Shown here: in pieces, positions 6,071 through 15,200 of the stretch
Position numbering within the stretch: position 1 is the first letter of the stretch
How the letters are laid out: each line of letters opens with the position of its first letter
NCBI GenBank assembly: GCA_022482815.1
Contig: JAKVOM010000001.1
Coordinates: forward strand, 1,364,001-1,428,000
DNA: 64,000 bases
Origin: Acidaminococcus sp.
Lineage (GTDB): Bacteria > Bacillota > Negativicutes > Acidaminococcales > Acidaminococcaceae
Direction: 5' to 3'
The notes under the pieces: model-generated
Databases searched by the model: none
Told to the model about the DNA's origin: nothing
The model's input: only the letters and a program-made list of their open reading frames with translations
Position numbers and translations under genes: made by a program

Positions 6071-7963
6071 ATGGCATACGTAGCACTATATCGAACTTGG
6101 CGGCCGCAGGATTTTTCTGAAATCGTCGGGCAGGACCACATCAAGACGGCATTGACAAATGCCCTGGAAACTGGCAAAATTTCTCATGCCTACTTGTTTA
6201 CAGGACCGCGTGGTACCGGTAAGACGAGTACAGCCAGGATTCTTGCCAAAGCACTGAACTGCGAAAAGGGACCAACGATTCATCCCTGCAACGAGTGCGA
6301 ACAGTGCCGGGAAATCTCCGAAGGAAATTCAGCCGACGTTATTGAAATCGATGCGGCGAGTAACCGTGGTATCGATGAAATCAGGCAGCTGCGGGATCAG
6401 GTCCATTTTGCACCGGTCTCCGGACGCTACAAGATCTATATCATCGACGAAGTCCATATGATTACGACGGAAGCCTTTAACGCCTTGTTAAAGACGCTGG
6501 AGGAACCGCCCGAACATGTCGTCTTCATCATGGCTACGACGGAACCGCAGAAGGTGCCGATTACCATTCAGTCCCGTGTGCAGCGGTATGATTTTCGGCG
6601 GGTAACGGTGGATGAAATCACAGCCCACCTTGAGAAAGTGGCCAGGGGCAGCGACATCAAGGCTGAGCCCGATGCACTGCGGCTCATTGCCATTCAGTCT
6701 GACGGAGGACTGCGTGATGCTGTCAGCCTGCTTGATCAGTGCAGCGTAATGGCAAGTCCGATTACTGCCCAGACCGTGCGTCAGGTACTTGGCAGCGTAG
6801 GCCGTGAAATACTGCGGAAACTTGTGGCTGCGATCGGTCAGCGGGACCTGTCGGCAGCACTCAATCTCCTGACGCAGCTTACCAATGAAGGTAAAGATGT
6901 CACTCAAATCTTGACAGAACTGTTGGAGTATTTGCGGGCACTCCTGTTGTTTCAGGCTGACCCTGCCTATCAGGAAATTTACCTGACGGATACGAAAGAA
7001 AACCTGGAACCGCTGGCAAAGCTTTATTCCCGTGAAAGGATTATCGGGGCAACCCGGCGCATCCACGATGCAATTCAGGCTGTAAAAAATTCGACGCGGC
7101 GGAAAATCGTCACAGAGCTTTGTTTGTTTGATCTTTGCCGTGAAGAAGAGCCTTCTGTCGATGCGCTCGTAAACCGTGTCAAGGAATTGGAACAGGAAGT
7201 ACAGAATCTCAGCGGGGGTATGCCGCCGCTGCAGACGTATACGCCTCCTGTGCGTCAGACTCCGGTTTACACACCGCCTGAGCCGGCACCACGGCCCTTT
7301 GTGACGTCTGCTCCTAAAGCAGCTTCGGCAGCACCGGCGCCTGCTTCAGGTGCAAGTATATCCCCAAAAGATGTGGCTGGTGCTGAGGCAGAAAAGAAAC
7401 CGAAGCCGGCACCCGTGCCAGGTAACCCGCAGCATGCCGCACAGCCTGCTCCAATCGTACCCGGAGATTTGGCACATGGCCAGCAGCTGTGGCGCTATGT
7501 GTATGAGGGACTTAAGAAAAGGCGGAAACGCACTTTCCTTGTGTATGCCGAGATGGCTCGCGTGCTTGCTTTTGATGGTACTACCCTGACGGTGGGCGTG
7601 ACCACTCATACGTCCAAGGAGCGGATTGAAGAAATCGATTTTCGGAATCTGCTTCTTGAAATTTTAAAGGAAGGTGCCGGACGGGATATTGAGCTTTCCG
7701 TCGTACTTACAGATGGCTCCACACCGACGCCTGTCGTATCGCGCCCGCGGCCGCAGGCCGCACCTAAGGCAGCACCTGCCGCGGTAAAAAAAGCACCGCA
7801 GCCGGCTCCTCAGACAGAAACGAAGCCGGCACCGAAAGCAGCCCCGAAGGCAGAGGTGCCCGAGGCGCAGAAGAAATCAGAGGTACAAACCGACTATCCT
7901 GAGCTGGTCAAAAAGGCCCAGCAGGTTTTTGGCGGTACAGTTAAAGAAGAATCAGAATCATAA
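6071..7963 (+). CDS. dnaX: DNA polymerase III subunits gamma/tau
   Basis: 630 aa. The clamp-loader AAA+ ATPase loads the beta clamp. The sequence shows AYVALYRTWRP at the start, Walker A GPRGTGKTS (about residue 45), a four-Cys zinc module (CEKGPTIHPCNECEQC), the DEVH Walker B and an SRVQRYDF sensor region. The C-terminal third is Pro/Ala-rich (about 390-460 and 550-610) flanking a conserved domain, as in tau. The ATG at 6071 is preferred over 6062 because the AGAAGG ribosome site abuts the latter. It is followed 13 bases on by ybaB, then recR, the common dnaX-ybaB-recR operon. Confidence 0.95.
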   Translation: MAYVALYRTWRPQDFSEIVGQDHIKTALTNALETGKISHAYLFTGPRGTGKTSTARILAKALNCEKGPTIHPCNECEQCREISEGNSADVIEIDAASNRGIDEIRQLRDQVHFAPVSGRYKIYIIDEVHMITTEAFNALLKTLEEPPEHVVFIMATTEPQKVPITIQSRVQRYDFRRVTVDEITAHLEKVARGSDIKAEPDALRLIAIQSDGGLRDAVSLLDQCSVMASPITAQTVRQVLGSVGREILRKLVAAIGQRDLSAALNLLTQLTNEGKDVTQILTELLEYLRALLLFQADPAYQEIYLTDTKENLEPLAKLYSRERIIGATRRIHDAIQAVKNSTRRKIVTELCLFDLCREEEPSVDALVNRVKELEQEVQNLSGGMPPLQTYTPPVRQTPVYTPPEPAPRPFVTSAPKAASAAPAPASGASISPKDVAGAEAEKKPKPAPVPGNPQHAAQPAPIVPGDLAHGQQLWRYVYEGLKKRRKRTFLVYAEMARVLAFDGTTLTVGVTTHTSKERIEEIDFRNLLLEILKEGAGRDIELSVVLTDGSTPTPVVSRPRPQAAPKAAPAAVKKAPQPAPQTETKPAPKAAPKAEVPEAQKKSEVQTDYPELVKKAQQVFGGTVKEESES

Positions 7964-7976
7964 GGAGGAAATTACA

Positions 7977-8309
7977 ATGTATAGAGGCGGAATGGGAATG
8001 AATAACATGCAGGGAATGCTGAAAAAGGTTCAAAAAATGCAGAACCAGATGCTCAAACTGCAGGAAGAATTAAAGGAAAGAACTGTGGAAGCTACGGCCG
8101 GCGGCGAAGCCGTAAAGGTTGTCGTGAACGGCAGCAAGAATATTGTCAGCCTGACTATCGCTCCGGACGCGGTTGATCCTGACGATGTGGAAATGCTGCA
8201 GGATATGCTCGTTACGGCTATCAATGATGCCATGAAGAAAGTGGATGAAATGACCGAATCGGAAATGAGCAAGGTTACGGGCGGCATGAAGCTGCCGGGA
8301 ATGTTCTGA
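7977..8309 (+). CDS. ybaB: YbaB/EbfC nucleoid-associated protein
   Basis: 110 aa with the family pattern: a Met/Gln/Lys-rich N-terminal helix (GMLKKVQKMQNQM), then TVEATAGGEAVKVVVNG and a C-terminal helix. It binds DNA as a dimer with a tweezer fold. The start at 7977 follows GGAGG; a longer frame into dnaX is not needed. It lies between dnaX and recR, its usual place. Confidence 0.93.
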   Translation: MYRGGMGMNNMQGMLKKVQKMQNQMLKLQEELKERTVEATAGGEAVKVVVNGSKNIVSLTIAPDAVDPDDVEMLQDMLVTAINDAMKKVDEMTESEMSKVTGGMKLPGMF

Positions 8310-8316
8310 TTCCGTC

Positions 8317-8913
8317 ATGCGTATGGTCAAATCCCTGGCCCGGCTGCATGAACAGCTGCGCAAGCTGCCGGGTATCGGGTCTAAAACAGCGCTGCGGCTG
8401 GCTTACCACGTCCTCGATATGGATGAGAGAGATGTGGAGCAGCTGGCCCAGGCCTTGCTGGATGTAAAGAAACGTGTCCATTTATGCGAAACGTGCTTCA
8501 ATCTCTGCGAGGGCTCACAGTGTGAGATTTGTGAAGATAAGGAGCGGGACCGCAGCCTGGTCTGTGTGGTTGAACAGCCGCAGGATGTAGCGGCAATGGA
8601 ACGTACCAAAGGGTATAACGGACTTTATCACGTCCTGCACGGCGTTCTTTCACCGCTCGATGGGGTAGGTCCGGATCAGCTGAAAATCAAGGAACTCATG
8701 CGGCGGCTCCAGAGCGGGGAAATCAAGGAAGTCATTTTGGCTACCAATTCCGACGTGGAAGGGGAAGCAACCGCGGCTTATCTGGCAGGTCTCATTCGTC
8801 CGACAGGTGTTAAAGTCAGCCGTATTGCTCACGGTCTTCCCATGGGTGGGGATCTTGAGTATGCCGACGAACTGACCTTGTATAAAGCGCTGGAGAATCG
8901 GCGGGAGCTGTGA
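8317..8913 (+). CDS. recR: Recombination protein RecR
   Basis: 198 aa, normal length. The N-terminal helix-hairpin-helix is LRKLPGIGSKTALRLAYHVL. A four-cysteine zinc finger (CETCFNLCEGSQCEIC) and a Toprim domain (VVEQPQDVAAMERT and ATNSDVEGEATAAYL) follow. RecR acts with RecO/RecF in loading RecA at gaps. It starts 7 bases after ybaB and ends before the terminator at 8998. Confidence 0.96.
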   Translation: MRMVKSLARLHEQLRKLPGIGSKTALRLAYHVLDMDERDVEQLAQALLDVKKRVHLCETCFNLCEGSQCEICEDKERDRSLVCVVEQPQDVAAMERTKGYNGLYHVLHGVLSPLDGVGPDQLKIKELMRRLQSGEIKEVILATNSDVEGEATAAYLAGLIRPTGVKVSRIAHGLPMGGDLEYADELTLYKALENRREL

Positions 8914-8997
8914 GCGATTATCCGCAATGGATGTTCGTGTCAGCTGCACTCTCCGGGCCCACTTTACTTATGCTTTACGATAAGCTAAAATATCATG

Positions 8998-9019
8998 ATT
9001 AGACACGTCTGATTTTTTT
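8998..9019 (+). terminator. Intrinsic terminator after recR
   Basis: ATTAGA cacg TCTGAT followed by TTTTTTTA. It ends the dnaX-ybaB-recR operon. Confidence 0.65.
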
Positions 9020-9041
9020 ATTGACAGAAAGGCAGAAAAAC

Positions 9042-9287
9042 ATGGAAGTATGGCTTTTTGGAGTGCTGGCGCTCGTCGGTCTCTTCATCGTAATTAACTT
9101 TTTTTCTTTGTCGATTAAACTGCTTTGGAACGGCATTGTCGGCATGATCTTGCTGTGGCTCTTCAACATGGTAGGTTCACTTGCCGGACTGCACCTTGAA
9201 ATCAACGCGGTTACGGCCTTGGTAGCGGGCTTTTTTGGCGTTCCCGGTGTAATTTTTATGCTGCTTTACCAGATGTTGATGCAATAA
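9042..9287 (+). CDS. BofA-like membrane protein (pro-sigmaK processing inhibitor family)
   Basis: 81 aa with two to three membrane helices and the family pattern ending in a Gly/Pro-rich loop (LVAGFFGVPGVIFMLL). In Bacillus BofA inhibits the SpoIVFB protease during sporulation. Negativicutes such as this mostly do not sporulate but keep the recR-bofA neighbourhood. The ATG at 9042 with GAAAGG upstream is preferred over the TTG at 9021. It is immediately followed by the GtrA-like gene (TAAATG). Role here unknown. Confidence 0.8.
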   Translation: MEVWLFGVLALVGLFIVINFFSLSIKLLWNGIVGMILLWLFNMVGSLAGLHLEINAVTALVAGFFGVPGVIFMLLYQMLMQ

Positions 9288-9686
9288 ATGATTCATTTTA
9301 AAAAATCTGACAGTGAACGTGTCCGCATCCTCTGCTACCTGATGATTGGAGGAACGGCAGCGCTTTTTGAATGGAGTCTGGTTTATCTCTTTGCCGTTGT
9401 ACTGGCCTGGAATTATTTGTTTTCAACGGCGCTGGCATACTTGTGTTCTACGGTTTGCCATTACATAGCCACCAATATTTTTGTATTTGACAGCGGAGTC
9501 CGTTATGGAAAGAAGAAGGAATTTTCCCTGGTTCTTCTTGTTTCCACAATGGGCCTCGTTTTTAATGTGCTGCTCATGCGCATTTTTGTCGGAGCCATGG
9601 GGTTTGGCGTCATGCCTTCAAAAATCGCGGCATCTGCCATTGTGACAGTATGGAATTACTGCTCCAGGAAAAAATGGATTTATTAA
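9288..9686 (+). CDS. GtrA-family membrane protein
   Basis: 132 aa, four transmembrane helices, with the family hallmarks F(L/V)..G...(A/L)FEW near the first helix and a C-terminal NY..RKKWIY. GtrA-like proteins are thought to move undecaprenyl-linked sugars across the membrane in O-antigen or wall glycosylation. The start codon directly follows the BofA stop codon. A lipid kinase and an LTA-synthase-like gene come next, so a role in lipid-linked polymer or glycolipid synthesis is plausible inference. Confidence 0.8.
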   Translation: MIHFKKSDSERVRILCYLMIGGTAALFEWSLVYLFAVVLAWNYLFSTALAYLCSTVCHYIATNIFVFDSGVRYGKKKEFSLVLLVSTMGLVFNVLLMRIFVGAMGFGVMPSKIAASAIVTVWNYCSRKKWIY

Positions 9687-9706
9687 AGGAGTCGTATTAG
9701 TGCATT

Positions 9707-10651
9707 ATGCTTCGCAAGAGAGTAGACATCAAAAAATTCAATAAAGTATATCTTGTACATAACCACAGTGCGGGGAAACAAAGTTTTTTTGCTGGTCTGC
9801 AAAATAACGTGATGCATCTTGTTGACGAATGTACCGAATTATATGGACCAACCCGGTTTGAATACTCAAGGATTCATACGTTTCGGGAAGCACAGGAAGT
9901 GGCCCGCAAGATTTGTGCCGAAAAGGCAGATTGGGTGATTGTGGCAGGCGGCGACGGGACGCTGCGGGCTATTGCGGAGGTCATGATTGAGGAAAATTAC
10001 ATGCCGTATATCAGCGTATACCCGTCCGGTACTGTGAACCTCGTCGCCAAGGAACTGGCCCAGAAGACCGATGTCGATCAGTGGATGTTTCATGTCAGTA
10101 AGGGAGTGACAGTGCCCGTCTGGCTGGGAAAGGCCAATGACCGCATTTTCCTGACAGTTGCCGGAATCGGTGTCGATTCCATGGTGGTCGATAATGTTAC
10201 GCCCGAGGAAAAAAAATATCTTTCAACCTTGGCTTATGTCAGACAAAGCGGGAAGGTGGCAGGCAATGAAATGCTGCTGCATTCCTGGAAATACAAGTTT
10301 AAAGTCATGATTGACAATGATGGAATCTGGCGTGAGGCCAGTTCTGTCATCGTTACGAAAAGCCGCTATTATGCAGGTCGTTTTTCTCTTGTCAACGGCG
10401 GTTCTCTTTCAAATCCTGCCCTCTATGTATGTCTCTTTAAGAAAAATCGCTGCGTCGACTTTCTGCGTTACACAGCGCTCATAGCAGCCGATATGCTGTC
10501 ATTGGATAAAACTGTTGAAATTTGCAAGGCCAAGGAAGTTCAGATCCGCTGCAACGTCAAAAATTTTGCCGCCGAGCTGGACGGAGATTCAGTTGTGACA
10601 TCCCCGCTTTCGATTTCCCTGCTGCCGACGCCGCTCAATTTTATCTCTTAA
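9707..10651 (+). CDS. Diacylglycerol/lipid kinase family protein (YegS/BmrU/DgkB type)
   Basis: 314 aa. The catalytic domain shows NHSAGK near residue 21, the nucleotide-binding GGDGTLRAI near residue 85 and PSGTVNLVAKEL, a variant of the usual GTANDLAR. The C-terminal domain has AGIGVDSMVVDN and ends AELDGDS. These kinases phosphorylate diacylglycerol or related lipids. Diacylglycerol is the by-product when LTA-synthase-type enzymes use phosphatidylglycerol, and such an enzyme is encoded next door, so DAG recycling is a reasonable inference. Confidence 0.88.
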   Translation: MLRKRVDIKKFNKVYLVHNHSAGKQSFFAGLQNNVMHLVDECTELYGPTRFEYSRIHTFREAQEVARKICAEKADWVIVAGGDGTLRAIAEVMIEENYMPYISVYPSGTVNLVAKELAQKTDVDQWMFHVSKGVTVPVWLGKANDRIFLTVAGIGVDSMVVDNVTPEEKKYLSTLAYVRQSGKVAGNEMLLHSWKYKFKVMIDNDGIWREASSVIVTKSRYYAGRFSLVNGGSLSNPALYVCLFKKNRCVDFLRYTALIAADMLSLDKTVEICKAKEVQIRCNVKNFAAELDGDSVVTSPLSISLLPTPLNFIS

Positions 10652-10667
10652 AGAATAGAGGTTTGCT

Positions 10668-12704
10668 GTGAAGATTAAGCTTATTGCTGCGCTTCTCGTA
10701 CTGATTTGTTTTGGCGTGGAGTACGGGATGGCCTGGAATTTTCTGCAGGAGATTGTTCCTTTCCCCTGGTCGGAATTTTGGTATAAGACGCTGAATGCTT
10801 TTTTGCGGGACGTCTTGCTGATTGGGGTAGGGCTGCTGCTGTATTCCAGAAGAGGCCGGATTCGTGACCGGGCAAAACGCTATTTCCCGGTCGTCGTCAT
10901 CGGCATTATGTACCTGCTGGATGCCTGGTTCATGGTGACGTACATCGAGATGGACTGGGGTTTTATGACAACTTTGTCCGTCCTGGCCGGGCTTTTTAAT
11001 AATATCGTTATTGTCCTTGTTACGGCGATGTGTTATCATCACTGGCCCAACAAGGGGATGAAGGTTCTTTATTTCCTGATTTATTTCGCAACCGGTTTCA
11101 TTATGCTTGGTGATGCGGTCTATTTCTGGAATACATCCATGCACATTGAAAGTGTGCTCTTTGAGAATCTGAATTATTACGCGGCTAAGGGAATTCTGTC
11201 TACAACGGAGCCTTGGAAAATAGGTCTCTTCGCTGTGCTGCTTGTCGTGCTGGCCGCTCTTTTCCGGGTTACGCGGCCGCACAAGAAGAAACCAAACTTG
11301 CCATGGTCCCTCTTGTGTGTCGTGATGTTCGGATTGGGACTGAACCTGACATATCTTCTCTGCCGTGAGGCTGTGTATCAGGCGCTGATTACCGCACCGG
11401 ATATTGATATCGAAGGCGAACTTGAAAAGACCCGTAAAGTGACTCGCGACGGCATTGTTTACCCGATTAACGTGAACTTTGTGCAGAAGGCTCTTTTTAA
11501 GACAGATAAAGTTGTCCATGATCCGAGCGAATACAAGAAGCGGGAACTCACGGAGAAAGATGTCCGTGTGCTGACCAGACTCGGTATCCTGCCGAAACAG
11601 GAAGCCGTTCTTCGGAAAAAGCCGGCCTATGACCGTGTGGTTATGCTGATCCTCGAATCAGTGCACCGTGACTATATCCATTACTACAATCCGGTGATTC
11701 CGGCGGAAACAACGCCTTATCTTGACTCCCTCGTGGCAAAGTATCCTCACATGGATCACTATTATTCGTCGGCTGTCCCGACAACACAGGGCCTCAATGC
11801 GACTTTCCGTTCCCAGCTTATTTACGACGGAGATTTGCCGGGCGAGCATCAGCCTTCCTTGTTCCGTTCTTTGTCCCTGTTTGATTATCCGGGAACTTTT
11901 CTCAGTGCTTCGAGCCGGTATTATAACAACGAGTATCGGGAATATCCGAAACAATTCGGCATGGATACGTACCTTGCAAAGGAAGACCTGGGGAAGATGG
12001 GATATACGGGAGCCAGCGGATGGGGTTTCCATAATGATGTGATGTACGACGCGACACTGAAATTCCTTGAAGCAAATCGCGGAAGTAAATTTTTCCTCGT
12101 GACCAAGACGCTGGATATGCACCAGCCGTACCCGTATTATGGCATCGGCTATGAAGATATGCCTGAGAAAGTGCGTGACCAGGGAACCGCGACAGTCTGC
12201 GGTATGTACTGGGTAGACCAGACATTGAAGCACTTCTTTGAGGAAGCTGAAAAAGAGGGCTTTATGGATGAGCGTACCTTGTTTATTATCACGAGTGACC
12301 ACAATCCGCATTCCGGCGGCGAATATAAAAAGCTGGTGGAAAAAGCGCAGGATAAACAAAGTGTTGCACCTATCCCTCTGATTTTTGTCAGCAAAAACCT
12401 GGAGCCTCTGAAAACGCTTGAAAGTACCGATTACGCCAGCCAGGAAGACCTGGCGCCGACATTGCTTGCCCTGCTGTCGCTTCCGGTTCCGGAAGAGTTC
12501 ATGGGGCGCAACTTGCTGCAGCCGGCAGAGCACCCATATGCTCTGGGGTATTTTGGCGGAAAAGCCTATTATTATTCCGCCGACTTGAATGTAATTTCAA
12601 CGCTTGATGAAGCAGTACCCGATATGGAAGAAAAGGATGCAATTGCCAACTATATCATGTATAATTACATCGAGCGTCATCTGAAGTATACACCGCCCCG
12701 TTAA
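10668..12704 (+). CDS. LTA-synthase-like sulfatase-fold transferase
   Basis: 678 aa. Five N-terminal membrane helices (within residues 1-215) precede a large extracytoplasmic alkaline-phosphatase-fold domain. Key sites are LILESVHRDYI (metal Glu), PTTQGLNATF (nucleophile Thr) and ITSDHNPHSGGE (metal Asp-His), the arrangement of LtaS and phosphoglycerol/phosphoethanolamine transferases. The start is GTG at 10668 after AGAGG. Substrate may be phosphatidylglycerol or phosphatidylethanolamine, decorating a glycolipid, LPS or periplasmic glycan. Diderm Firmicutes are not known for classical LTA, so the acceptor is uncertain. Confidence 0.82.
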   Translation: MKIKLIAALLVLICFGVEYGMAWNFLQEIVPFPWSEFWYKTLNAFLRDVLLIGVGLLLYSRRGRIRDRAKRYFPVVVIGIMYLLDAWFMVTYIEMDWGFMTTLSVLAGLFNNIVIVLVTAMCYHHWPNKGMKVLYFLIYFATGFIMLGDAVYFWNTSMHIESVLFENLNYYAAKGILSTTEPWKIGLFAVLLVVLAALFRVTRPHKKKPNLPWSLLCVVMFGLGLNLTYLLCREAVYQALITAPDIDIEGELEKTRKVTRDGIVYPINVNFVQKALFKTDKVVHDPSEYKKRELTEKDVRVLTRLGILPKQEAVLRKKPAYDRVVMLILESVHRDYIHYYNPVIPAETTPYLDSLVAKYPHMDHYYSSAVPTTQGLNATFRSQLIYDGDLPGEHQPSLFRSLSLFDYPGTFLSASSRYYNNEYREYPKQFGMDTYLAKEDLGKMGYTGASGWGFHNDVMYDATLKFLEANRGSKFFLVTKTLDMHQPYPYYGIGYEDMPEKVRDQGTATVCGMYWVDQTLKHFFEEAEKEGFMDERTLFIITSDHNPHSGGEYKKLVEKAQDKQSVAPIPLIFVSKNLEPLKTLESTDYASQEDLAPTLLALLSLPVPEEFMGRNLLQPAEHPYALGYFGGKAYYYSADLNVISTLDEAVPDMEEKDAIANYIMYNYIERHLKYTPPR

Positions 12705-12770
12705 GGGCGACATCTTGTAAAGAGGAAAAATCTCATTTGTTTTTCCGTTGATTCATAACGATATAAGGGA

Positions 12771-12821
12771 GGAGCCGTTCTGGTGGGACCACCCATCGGA
12801 AGGGCTTCTTTTTTTTTGCGT
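12771..12821 (+). terminator. Composite terminator upstream of the MATE gene
   Basis: GGAGCC pairs with GGCTTC and encloses an inner GGTGG/CCACC hairpin; nine T follow. It ends the LTA-synthase-like transcript. Confidence 0.6.
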
Positions 12822-12842
12822 GAGAAAGAAAGGAGATCCTTC

Positions 12843-14189
12843 ATGCCATTAACTCAGCCACAAACTTTCAAGGGACGCCTGAAACGCATCCTCCGCGTCA
12901 TGGTGCCTGTACTTATTACCCAACTTGCCATTAATGGAATGAATCTGTCTGATACAATTATGTCCGGACATGCCGGCACTGCCGACCTTGCCGGTGTGGC
13001 TATCGGAGCCAATATCTGGATGCCTATTTTTACAGGACTGAATGGAATTTTGCAGGCATTGACTCCCATCGTTGCCAATTATCGCGGTGCCAAAGCTTTT
13101 TCGAAAATATCCGGCGCTGTCTTCAGCGGTCTTGTGATGGCCGTGTGTCTGGCCGTTTTTACGATTATGGCAGGTATCCTGAAACTTGACGATGTGCTGT
13201 CTTTGATGAGCCTGGCCCCGGACGTGCACGAAATCGCTTTCACGTATTTAAGCTATGTGGCGTGCGGCATTTTGCCCCTTTTTGGTGCCAGTATCCTGCG
13301 TTCTTTCGTGGATACAATGGGATACACGCACATTACAATGCGGCTCTTTTTGCTGACAATGCCGGTAAACTGCTTCTTGAATTATCTCTTTATCTTTGGC
13401 AAACTGGGCCTTCCGCAGATGGGCGGCGCCGGAGCGGGCGTGGGCACGGCGATTACGTGCTGGCTGCTCTTTTTAAGCTTTGCTTATTTAGTCAATCGGC
13501 TTTCCGTTTTTAAAGCTTTTCATGTGTTTCGCAGCAGCGGTTTTTCCCTGAGTCACATTCATGAGCATTTGCGGGTCGGCATTCCGATGGGTGTTTCCAT
13601 TTTTCTCGAAACCAGCATCTTCGGTGTGGAGTGTCTTTTTGTTTCCAAATTCGGAACCATCGCCGTGGCAGCCAATCAGGCAGCTATGAGCTTTACGAAC
13701 CTGCTCTACATGGTACCGCTTAGTTTCTCCCTGTCCCTGACGATTATTGTGGGGGCATTTGTAGGAGCAAAGGATTATGCGTCAGCCCGGCTGTACGCCC
13801 GGACCGGCAGAATTACCAACTTTATGATCGGCTTTTCCTTTGCCGTGTTTTTGTACTTGTGCCGGCCGCTTATCGCTCTCTTATATACCCATGATCCTGT
13901 CATGATGCAGCCCATTCAGCATTTCCTGACGTTTGCCGTCTGCTTCCAGTTGTGCGACAGTGCAGCGGCTCCTATCCAGGGCACGCTCCGCGGCTACAAG
14001 GATGTTAAAGCTACCTTCTACTCTTCTCTTGCCGCGTACTGGCTCATTTCCCTGCCTTGCGGGCTGATGCTGGACAATATCTTTCACTTTGGACCGGACG
14101 GATACTGGGTGGGTCTTATTGTCGGTATCTTCTTTTCAGCCCTGTTCCTGACGCTGCGGCTGCGGTATATCGAAAGAAAATATCGGTAA
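12843..14189 (+). CDS. MATE-family multidrug/Na+ antiporter
   Basis: 448 aa with 12 membrane helices in two homologous halves. The first half shows VPVLITQLAINGMNLSDTIM and the second VGIPMGVSIFLETSIFG, the paired motifs of MATE transporters (NorM/DinF type). It exports cationic drugs or metabolites in exchange for Na+ or H+. The start at 12843 has AAGGAG eight bases upstream; the ORF extension to 12783 crosses the terminator and is rejected. It stands alone between a terminator and the PheC-like gene. Substrate unknown. Confidence 0.9.
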   Translation: MPLTQPQTFKGRLKRILRVMVPVLITQLAINGMNLSDTIMSGHAGTADLAGVAIGANIWMPIFTGLNGILQALTPIVANYRGAKAFSKISGAVFSGLVMAVCLAVFTIMAGILKLDDVLSLMSLAPDVHEIAFTYLSYVACGILPLFGASILRSFVDTMGYTHITMRLFLLTMPVNCFLNYLFIFGKLGLPQMGGAGAGVGTAITCWLLFLSFAYLVNRLSVFKAFHVFRSSGFSLSHIHEHLRVGIPMGVSIFLETSIFGVECLFVSKFGTIAVAANQAAMSFTNLLYMVPLSFSLSLTIIVGAFVGAKDYASARLYARTGRITNFMIGFSFAVFLYLCRPLIALLYTHDPVMMQPIQHFLTFAVCFQLCDSAAAPIQGTLRGYKDVKATFYSSLAAYWLISLPCGLMLDNIFHFGPDGYWVGLIVGIFFSALFLTLRLRYIERKYR

Positions 14190-14333
14190 TTTGCTAAAAA
14201 TACTTGAATTTTTCGCCTTGATTTGTTACGCTAAATTACAAATGCAGGATGATATATATACGAAAAACAAGAAACTGTAATGTATATTACAAATCCTGCA
14301 AAATGTAGTGTAGAAGCAAGGGAGGAAAGTTTT

Positions 14334-15122
14334 ATGAAATTGAACTGGAAGAAATGTGGAACGGCAGTCGTATTATCGGCAGTCATGATGCTCGGAACGA
14401 TGGGCTCGGCCTTTGCCGGCAAGTTGGAGGATATTGCGGCACGCGGAACCATCCGGGTCGGTACAACCGGGGACTATCGCCCGATGTCCTATAAGAATAA
14501 GGACACAGGCAAGTACGAAGGCTTTGATGCGGAGCTTGCTGAAAAGCTGGCTGATTCCCTGCATGTAAAAGTAGAGTACGTTCCAACGACGTGGAAGACG
14601 CTCTCCCAGGATACAAAAGACGGCAAGTTTGATTTGGCCCTGTGCGGAATCACCCGCACCTTTGACCGCGAACGGACTCTAACGATGTCCGACGGTTATC
14701 TGCTCTTTGGTAAGACCATTCTCTGCCGGGCCAAGGACGCAGGTAAATTCAAGAGCCTTGCTGATATCAATAAACCGGAAGTCAAAGTCATGGTAAACCC
14801 CGGCGGTACGAATGAAAAATTCGCCCGGGCCAACCTGCCGAAGGCAACGCTTCTTGTTCATGAGCAAAATGCCGAGATTCCGGGGCTTGTCGGGGACGGT
14901 AAAGCGGACATCATGATCACGGAAACGATGGAAGCCCGGAAATACGTGAAACTCAATGATAAACTGGCAGCACCGCTGGTTGACAGTCCTTTCACAAAGA
15001 GCCGCTTCGGTGCGCTGATGGCCAAAGGCGACCAGGACTTCCTGAACTATGTGAACTTCTTCATGGCCGAAATGGAAACAAATGGCACCATGGATCAGCT
15101 CGAAAAGAAATATATTGATTAA
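14334..15122 (+). CDS. Periplasmic solute-binding-fold protein, PheC (cyclohexadienyl dehydratase)-like
   Basis: 262 aa with a signal peptide (KLNWKKCGTAVVLSAVMMLG, cleavage after SAFA). The mature part begins RGTIRVGTTGDYRPMSYK and later has VMVNPGGTNEKFARANL. This last motif is characteristic of the cyclohexadienyl (arogenate/prephenate) dehydratase branch of the family 3 solute-binding fold. No ABC permease or ATPase gene is adjacent, which fits a periplasmic enzyme better than a transporter receptor. An amino-acid-binding protein working with a distant ABC system remains possible. It has its own strong terminator at 15151-15200. Confidence 0.75.
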   Translation: MKLNWKKCGTAVVLSAVMMLGTMGSAFAGKLEDIAARGTIRVGTTGDYRPMSYKNKDTGKYEGFDAELAEKLADSLHVKVEYVPTTWKTLSQDTKDGKFDLALCGITRTFDRERTLTMSDGYLLFGKTILCRAKDAGKFKSLADINKPEVKVMVNPGGTNEKFARANLPKATLLVHEQNAEIPGLVGDGKADIMITETMEARKYVKLNDKLAAPLVDSPFTKSRFGALMAKGDQDFLNYVNFFMAEMETNGTMDQLEKKYID

Positions 15123-15150
15123 TAACAGTCTTTGCTGCAAGGCTGAATAA

Positions 15151-15200
15151 AAAATACCGTTGAAACATTGCTGAAAAGCTTGTTTCAACGGTATTTTTAT
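15151..15200 (+). terminator. Intrinsic terminator after the PheC-like gene
   Basis: AAATACCGTTGAAACA and TGTTTCAACGGTATTT form a 16-bp stem followed by TTAT. The 15201-15494 stretch is very AT-rich and shows no gene. Confidence 0.9.

Noticed and set aside
7784-7830. Possible programmed -1 frameshift in dnaX at a run of seven A followed by a GCCGGC/GCCGGC stem
   Set aside because: The shifted frame runs about 35 codons before a stop and would not give a gamma-sized product; the site is at residue 572 of 630, too late for the usual tau/gamma split.
12771-12821. GGTGGGACCACC resembles a T-box sequence before a terminator
   Set aside because: The upstream space is too short for a T-box stem I with specifier loop, and MATE pumps are not usual T-box targets; a simple composite terminator explains it.
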